A DNA stretch of 64,000 bases from Allorhodoferax sp032337135 (lineage in GTDB: Bacteria; Pseudomonadota; Gammaproteobacteria; Burkholderiales; Burkholderiaceae_C). The DNA is taken from positions 1,550,001 to 1,614,000 of the forward strand of contig NZ_JAVXZZ010000001.1 of NCBI RefSeq assembly GCF_032337135.1, read 5' to 3'. Below, piece by piece: positions 59,709-64,000 of the stretch. Position numbers and translations under genes: made by a program. The number at the start of each line of letters is the position of its first letter. Within the stretch, counting starts at the first letter, position 1. Under the pieces are notes generated by a model. That model did no database searches and was not told where the DNA came from. It saw only the letters and a list, made by a program, of their open reading frames with translations.

Positions 59709-60722
59709 CTATTGCACGCGTTTAACCAACTCTTTGGGCGCAAGCACTTCCACTCGCTTTCCAAACCCACGCAACCACCACTCGAGTTGCAGACTATCCA
59801 CCACAGTCGCTGTAAATTCCAACTTGTCGCCTAGGTCTTGCACCTGCTGGTCCTTGCTGATTTTGCTCTCGGTTAGAAATTGGCCGCTGAGCTTTTCAAT
59901 CCGAAACTTCAGCGTAATCTTTTCTCCATTCCCGAACCCAAAGCGTCCATCATCATCGTATCGAGCGAAGTCAAAATCGTTGACCCGCGGATGCTTCAGC
60001 TGCGAGTCTTTGGCTGAACGGAACCGATTCAATGCAAGCGCCCGCTCATTGTCATAGCCCTCAAACCTGCAGATCAAGAACAGGCGACTGCCTTGCTGTG
60101 CAAGGCCCAGTGGGATGACACGGCTCTGTTTTCTCTCGCCCTTTACATTGGTGTAGTCAACGTCCAGCCAGTGTTCAAAGTACAGCGCTGAACTCACCGC
60201 ATCCATTACATCGGGTTTGATTTCGGGCGGGAGCAAAGGCATGTTCGGACTGACGACACGAATCTTGTCCAACCATCGCTTTTCCAACTTGGCATCTGCC
60301 GCCGGCCCCAAGTTGTATCGAGCCTGACTGAAAACCGAAGACATGGATTTGCTGATGCTTGGCGGCAGCAAGTAACTTAGATACTTCTCCGCCATTGTGA
60401 GTAGCAGGGACTCCTGAAGCGTAAGCCCAGGAATCGAGATGCCTTTGGCATCACTCTTCCACTTGTACCCATAGGGCTTGCTGCTGTCGTCTTTTTCGAT
60501 GGCGAAATTTTCAGCAAGGGCTTCCATTTGCCTCTGTATTGAACGAACGTCACGCTCATAGCCCAAGGCATCCAGTCGCTCCTTGATCTGCGTAGTGGAA
60601 ATTTTTCCCACCTTGGGAATCATGTCCAGTAGCGCCAAGGTCATCATCAATGTTTCATGGCCACTGGAGCGGCCAAAACTGGTGGGTTCGATCTTTGATT
60701 TGGATTTACGTGTTGTAGACAT
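59709..60722 (-). CDS. WYL-domain transcriptional regulator
   Basis: A 337-residue regulator. The N-terminal winged HTH covers about residues 20-90 (MMTLALLDMIPKVGKISTTQIKERL, ERDVRSIQRQMEAL). The WYL domain lies at about residues 160-270 (ALYFEHWLDVDYTNVKGERKQSRVIPLGLAQQGSRLFLICRFEG, in parts), followed by a WCX-like C-terminal extension (VVDSLQLEWWLRGFGKRVEVL). WYL repressors such as BrxR and CapW control phage-defence loci and respond to nucleic-acid-type ligands. It is the only regulator in the island and has operator copies upstream, so it is the prime candidate to bind them. ATG 60722 has a distant GGAG; ATG 60755 is an alternative. Confidence 0.85.
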   Translation of the reverse strand: MSTTRKSKSKIEPTSFGRSSGHETLMMTLALLDMIPKVGKISTTQIKERLDALGYERDVRSIQRQMEALAENFAIEKDDSSKPYGYKWKSDAKGISIPGLTLQESLLLTMAEKYLSYLLPPSISKSMSSVFSQARYNLGPAADAKLEKRWLDKIRVVSPNMPLLPPEIKPDVMDAVSSALYFEHWLDVDYTNVKGERKQSRVIPLGLAQQGSRLFLICRFEGYDNERALALNRFRSAKDSQLKHPRVNDFDFARYDDDGRFGFGNGEKITLKFRIEKLSGQFLTESKISKDQQVQDLGDKLEFTATVVDSLQLEWWLRGFGKRVEVLAPKELVKRVQ

Positions 60723-60776
60723 AGGCTCAATAGCTCCTGGGGCGCGATCTGACATTGGGCATGCAAGATCAGTCAA

Positions 60777-61168
60777 CGTTGAATGAGCGGCGCATAGGCA
60801 TGGAAATCAAGGTTCGCCATCTTTGATCGAATCAGAATTTTTTATCTCTTTGCGACGCGTGCAGTCGCAGCTCGAATGATTATTGATTCAATCCATCTCG
60901 GATCCAAGTGCGACGATAAACGATCATTTTTTTGAGACAGCAGCGCTATCGTTGGGAGCAGCTTTCAACACGCCATACCGCAAAGGGCTCCCAACAAAAC
61001 TGACTCCATTCAGCAGAGAGAAAAGACTGAAGGCATTACTGTCGACTCAAAAAAAGTGAACAACCTGGGATGCGATCTCAAGGGGCATGCCACGAATCGC
61101 GACATTGGGATGCGTCACGATGTGTCGCATCAATCGACACAATTGAACGCTGAAACAAGGAGTTCCAT
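60777..61168. promoter_or_regulatory. 392-bp divergent control region with three operator copies (WYL gene / AAA+ gene)
   Basis: Operator 5, TGCGACG-CGTGC-AGTCGCA, is at 60851-60869. A half-good copy, TGCGACG-ATAAA-CGATCAT, is at 60909-60927. Operator 6, TGCGTCA-CGATG-TGTCGCA, is at 61111-61129 and its symmetry extends two bases on each side. The region has T-rich and A-rich stretches but no other gene. The three sites suggest autoregulation of the WYL gene and control of the AAA+ gene. Confidence 0.72.
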
Positions 61169-63268
61169 ATGTCATTCATTCGCACGAAGCGTGGAAGCAT
61201 CGGCGCTATCGATACAAGGTCGATGGTGCGAGTCTGGTTGGTCAAAATACTCGTCGAGTTGGGCGCGCACAAGGAATTTCTTTCTGACCATTGTTTTTCG
61301 AACGACAGCATTGCTAATGCGATTGGCCTAGGCGGCTGGGTGGACTGGACGAGCAACGATCTTGACCGCAAAAAAGTCATGATTCAACTCCGCAAGATAC
61401 ACCGTGAAGTCTTGTCGCATCTCAATGACTACAAAGTGCCGGCGATTCTGAGAGAAAACGTCGAGCGCCTTGCAGAGCTGGCCGGACTCTCCGCCACAGA
61501 CTGCCGGATACTTGAGTTCGCAGTGCTCATTCGCAATGAACCAGCTTTGGATCAAACCTGTGATCTCCTGGGCATGCTTTCATCACAGAAGGTCTTTCAC
61601 GCGCTCTCTGTCATCTTGGGTCTTCATGAGGGAGACGTTCGGGCCTCGCTTTCATCGAGTGCGATATTGGCGAAATCTGGTCTGGTGGTGGTTGACCGAA
61701 CTGGTAGCAGCCATTTGATTAGCAAGCTGGATTTGTTGTCCCATCACTTCGCAGATCTCATTTCGTCCAGCGATGTAGAACCCGAAGGCTTGCTCAAAGA
61801 CACTGTGTATCGAGGCTTGCCTTCGAATCTCACCATAGCTGACTATGAACATGTTGAGGATTCGCTACATATTCTTCGGCCATTCCTGAAAAAGTCAATG
61901 GATACCGGACGCAAGGGGGTCAACATTTATGTGCATGGGGCACCGGGTACAGGTAAAAGTGAACTTGCGCGAACACTCGCGCAAGAGCTGCAATGTGATC
62001 TGTTCGAGGTTGCGAGTCAGGATGCAGAAGGTGACCCCGTTAGCGGCGTAAAGCGACTTCGTGCTTATCGTGCTGCGCAGTGCTTTTTCGCACTGCGTCG
62101 ATCTCTTCTTGTTTTCGATGAAGCCGAAGATGTTTTCAATGATGGTGACGGTTTTATGGGGCGCAAAAGTACAGCCCAGTCCAATAAAGCATGGATCAAC
62201 CGGATGCTTGAAGAGAATGTGGTCCCAACGATTTGGTTGTCCAACTCGATTCGAGGGATGGATCCTGCCTTCATCCGTCGCTTCGATGTTGTCTTTGAAT
62301 TGACAGTCCCGCCCAAAAAGCAGCGTGAGCGCATCATTCGCTCTGTTTGCGATGACCTCCTGGACGAAAAGCAAGTGTCTCGGATCGCGGACGCTACAAA
62401 TCTTGCACCTGCCATTGTTACGCGCGCATCATCAGTTGCGCGTTCAATTCAAACGGAACTTGGGGGGGCAGTTGGGGTTGCCAGCGCTATTCATAAGCTG
62501 ATCAGCTCCACGTTGCAGGCTCAGGGGCACGGTGCACTGCATACGACCGAAACCAATCGGCTACCGGACATTTATGACCCCAACTTCATTCATGCTGATG
62601 CTGACCTGGTGAACGTTGCAACTGGACTTCAGTACAGCAAGTCTGGGCGAATCTGTCTTTATGGCCCACCAGGAACCGGAAAAACTGCATTTGGGCGGTG
62701 GTTGGCAGACCAGCTGGGCATGCCCTTGCTGGTGAAGCGCGCCTCCGACTTGATGTCGATGTGGGTTGGTGAGAACGAAAAGAATATTGCCCTCGCCTTC
62801 AAACAAGCAGAGGACGACGGCGCATTGCTATTGATCGATGAGGTCGATAGCTTCCTTCAAGACCGGCGCGATGCCAAGGCCAGTTGGGAATCGAGGCTGG
62901 TCAATGAAATGCTGACCCAGATGGAGTCTTTCTCGGGGGTGTTCGTGGCTTCCACCAATTTGATGACAGGCTTGGATCAGGCTTCACTTCGCCGGTTTGA
63001 CCTGAAAGTGAAGTTTGGATTCTTGAAGCCTGATCAAGCCTGTGAAATGCTGGTTCGCCAGTGCGTGCACTTGGGCCTCGAAGCCCCATCTGCGTCTACC
63101 CTTGCCCGAACCGCCAGAATGAACATGCTGACGCCGGGAGACTTCGCTGCAGTCGCCCGTCAAAACAGATTCCGGCGGATTGGTTGCGCAAGTGATTTGG
63201 TTGATGCATTGGGTGCTGAATGCGCAATCAAGGAAGGCTCGCAGTCATCCATGGGGTTCTTGAACTGA
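61169..63268 (+). CDS. Double AAA+ ATPase
   Basis: A 699-residue protein with two AAA+ modules and a ~230-residue N-terminal domain of unknown type. Module 1 has Walker A GAPGTGKSE (Lys263) and Walker B LLVFDEAEDV (Asp317-Glu318). Module 2 has GPPGTGKTA (Lys505), the pore loop MWVGENEKN, Walker B LLLIDEVDSF (Asp557-Glu558) and the arginine-finger segment DQASLRRFDLKV. The arrangement is like Cdc48/Vps4-family unfoldases or disaggregases. Strong ribosome site AAGGAGTTCCAT. Next gene in the same direction, 172 bp on, is FtsZ-like, so this ATPase may remodel that polymer or deliver substrates. Confidence 0.85.
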   Translation: MSFIRTKRGSIGAIDTRSMVRVWLVKILVELGAHKEFLSDHCFSNDSIANAIGLGGWVDWTSNDLDRKKVMIQLRKIHREVLSHLNDYKVPAILRENVERLAELAGLSATDCRILEFAVLIRNEPALDQTCDLLGMLSSQKVFHALSVILGLHEGDVRASLSSSAILAKSGLVVVDRTGSSHLISKLDLLSHHFADLISSSDVEPEGLLKDTVYRGLPSNLTIADYEHVEDSLHILRPFLKKSMDTGRKGVNIYVHGAPGTGKSELARTLAQELQCDLFEVASQDAEGDPVSGVKRLRAYRAAQCFFALRRSLLVFDEAEDVFNDGDGFMGRKSTAQSNKAWINRMLEENVVPTIWLSNSIRGMDPAFIRRFDVVFELTVPPKKQRERIIRSVCDDLLDEKQVSRIADATNLAPAIVTRASSVARSIQTELGGAVGVASAIHKLISSTLQAQGHGALHTTETNRLPDIYDPNFIHADADLVNVATGLQYSKSGRICLYGPPGTGKTAFGRWLADQLGMPLLVKRASDLMSMWVGENEKNIALAFKQAEDDGALLLIDEVDSFLQDRRDAKASWESRLVNEMLTQMESFSGVFVASTNLMTGLDQASLRRFDLKVKFGFLKPDQACEMLVRQCVHLGLEAPSASTLARTARMNMLTPGDFAAVARQNRFRRIGCASDLVDALGAECAIKEGSQSSMGFLN

Positions 63269-63380
63269 CTCACAACAAAGTTGGCTGAAGTATGCTGGCA
63301 TGTGGTGGTGAGTTGCCCTGTAAATCGGGGAGGCCCATTGTGTTAAGTCCTCCTTGATCGGATCTGGGTTCTCGATCTAT

Positions 63381-63401
63381 TTGCGACGCTTAATGTCGCA
63401 A
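63381..63401. promoter_or_regulatory. Regulon operator 7 (FtsZ-like gene)
   Basis: TTGCGACG-CTTAA-TGTCGCAA at 63381-63401: a 21-bp dyad with 7-bp paired arms. It lies 40 bp upstream of the start of the FtsZ-like gene, the right place for repression. Confidence 0.75.
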
Positions 63402-63440
63402 CCCGAATGATAGTTGAGTTATGCCAACTAGGACTTAATC

Positions 63441-64000
63441 ATGACGACAAACAGTCACGACGCCTCCCACCTGCACGCCGTGAACATTGTGACTGGTATC
63501 CCCAGCGCTGAGGGAGTCAGTTCAATCCCAATTTCCGACTGTCAAATGCGTTCCCAATGCGGAAATTCAGATGATTTCTCAGAATGGGTCCAAATCCGCG
63601 TCATCGGGATAGGGCGTTCAGGTTGTCAAATCGTTGACCGTTTGTATCAACGGAAGTATGAGGAGCAATGTGTCCAACTCATCGCCATCGATGTCAACGA
63701 AGCTTCACTTTATCAATGCGGGGCTGACAAGCATATTCACTTAGCGGCATCTGTTGCGGATCGAGAAAAATACGTTGCTGAAATTCGCGTGCGTGTCGAG
63801 CAAGCAAAGGAGGCGATTTGTTCAGCAATGAGACGCGCGCACATGCTTTTCATCGTTGGCGAGGCAAGTGACTCAACTGGAAACGCTGCAGCCCCTTTGA
63901 TTGCAAAGTGGGCCTCTGAGATGCACATACCAAATGTTGGTGCTCTCATCATGCCTTGCAAATCTGATACTGATATCGGCAATGAACTTGCTTACGATAC
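63441..64000 (+). CDS. FtsZ/tubulin-like GTPase, N-terminal part
   Basis: The frame runs off the right edge after 186 codons. A ~48-residue N-terminal extension precedes the Rossmann-type start VQIRVIGIGRSGCQIVDRL, which parallels VIGVGGGGSNAVNRM in FtsZ. LIAIDVNEASLYQCGADKHI parallels the second strand/loop. The tubulin signature GGGTGTG is degenerate: the aligned stretch reads EASDSTGNAAAPLIAKW at 141-157, keeping only the TG pair and the following AAP. It is therefore an FtsZ paralogue with altered nucleotide contacts, possibly not a division protein. ATG with AGGACTTAATC upstream; operator 7 at 63381. Confidence 0.72.
   Translation, partial: MTTNSHDASHLHAVNIVTGIPSAEGVSSIPISDCQMRSQCGNSDDFSEWVQIRVIGIGRSGCQIVDRLYQRKYEEQCVQLIAIDVNEASLYQCGADKHIHLAASVADREKYVAEIRVRVEQAKEAICSAMRRAHMLFIVGEASDSTGNAAAPLIAKWASEMHIPNVGALIMPCKSDTDIGNELAYD

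Overview
The window looks like a chromosome segment from a betaproteobacterium of the Comamonadaceae (Rhodoferax/Acidovorax-like). This rests on high-GC backbone coding, the gene content and order (dat-ybeD-lipB-lipA, atpIBEFHAGDC, a divergent glpD / glpR-glpK locus, a PilY1 pilus protein) and a dispersed 17-bp palindrome, GCTA-N9-TAGC, of a kind I associate with this family. The genus is an inference.

Bases 1-30,200 are mostly housekeeping backbone. They hold the 3' end of pilY1, an MDR oxidoreductase and a beta-lactamase-fold protein each divergent from a LysR regulator, TetR plus a DUF1304 membrane protein, a tandem HD/HD-GYP protein, lipoate synthesis (lipB, lipA) with ybeD and a D-amino-acid transaminase, glycerol-3-phosphate use (glpD, glpR, glpK) with an anchored GH1 glycosidase, the complete F1Fo ATP synthase operon, a YheT hydrolase, cytochrome c, tRNA-Arg(CCG), a truncated hemoglobin, an EamA exporter and RidA.

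Bases 30,200-43,100 form a tungsten module. A GAF-Fis regulator diverges from an operon for a tungsten aldehyde oxidoreductase (ferredoxin subunit, W subunit, FAD subunit, MoaD-like protein and a small unknown). Further on come a ModE-like regulator, a Tup-type tungstate ABC transporter (permease, ATPase, binding protein) and a MoeB/ThiF adenylyltransferase. Uptake, cofactor assembly and the enzyme therefore lie together, interrupted by a tautomerase pair, a LysR gene and a chromosomal fosA.

Bases 43,500-50,000 encode a signalling relay: a periplasmic-binding lipoprotein whose gene overlaps a 1296-residue hybrid histidine kinase (PAS-PAS-HK-REC-REC-HPt), a single-domain receiver and a REC-HD-GYP cyclic-di-GMP phosphodiesterase.

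From about 50,100 to the right edge composition becomes more AT-rich and the genes become accessory: an HTH protein, a short tyrosine recombinase, unknown proteins, two SIR2 enzymes (one broken by TAG), DUF6745, a PD-(D/E)XK protein, a WYL regulator, a double AAA+ ATPase and an FtsZ/tubulin-like GTPase that runs off the end. Seven good copies of one 19-bp operator (consensus TGCGACG-N5-CGTCGCA) lie in front of all eight transcription units between 52.3 and 64 kb; divergent units share sites. I read this as a single regulon, probably controlled by the WYL protein, and the best candidate here for an undescribed, possibly defence- or stress-related, system.
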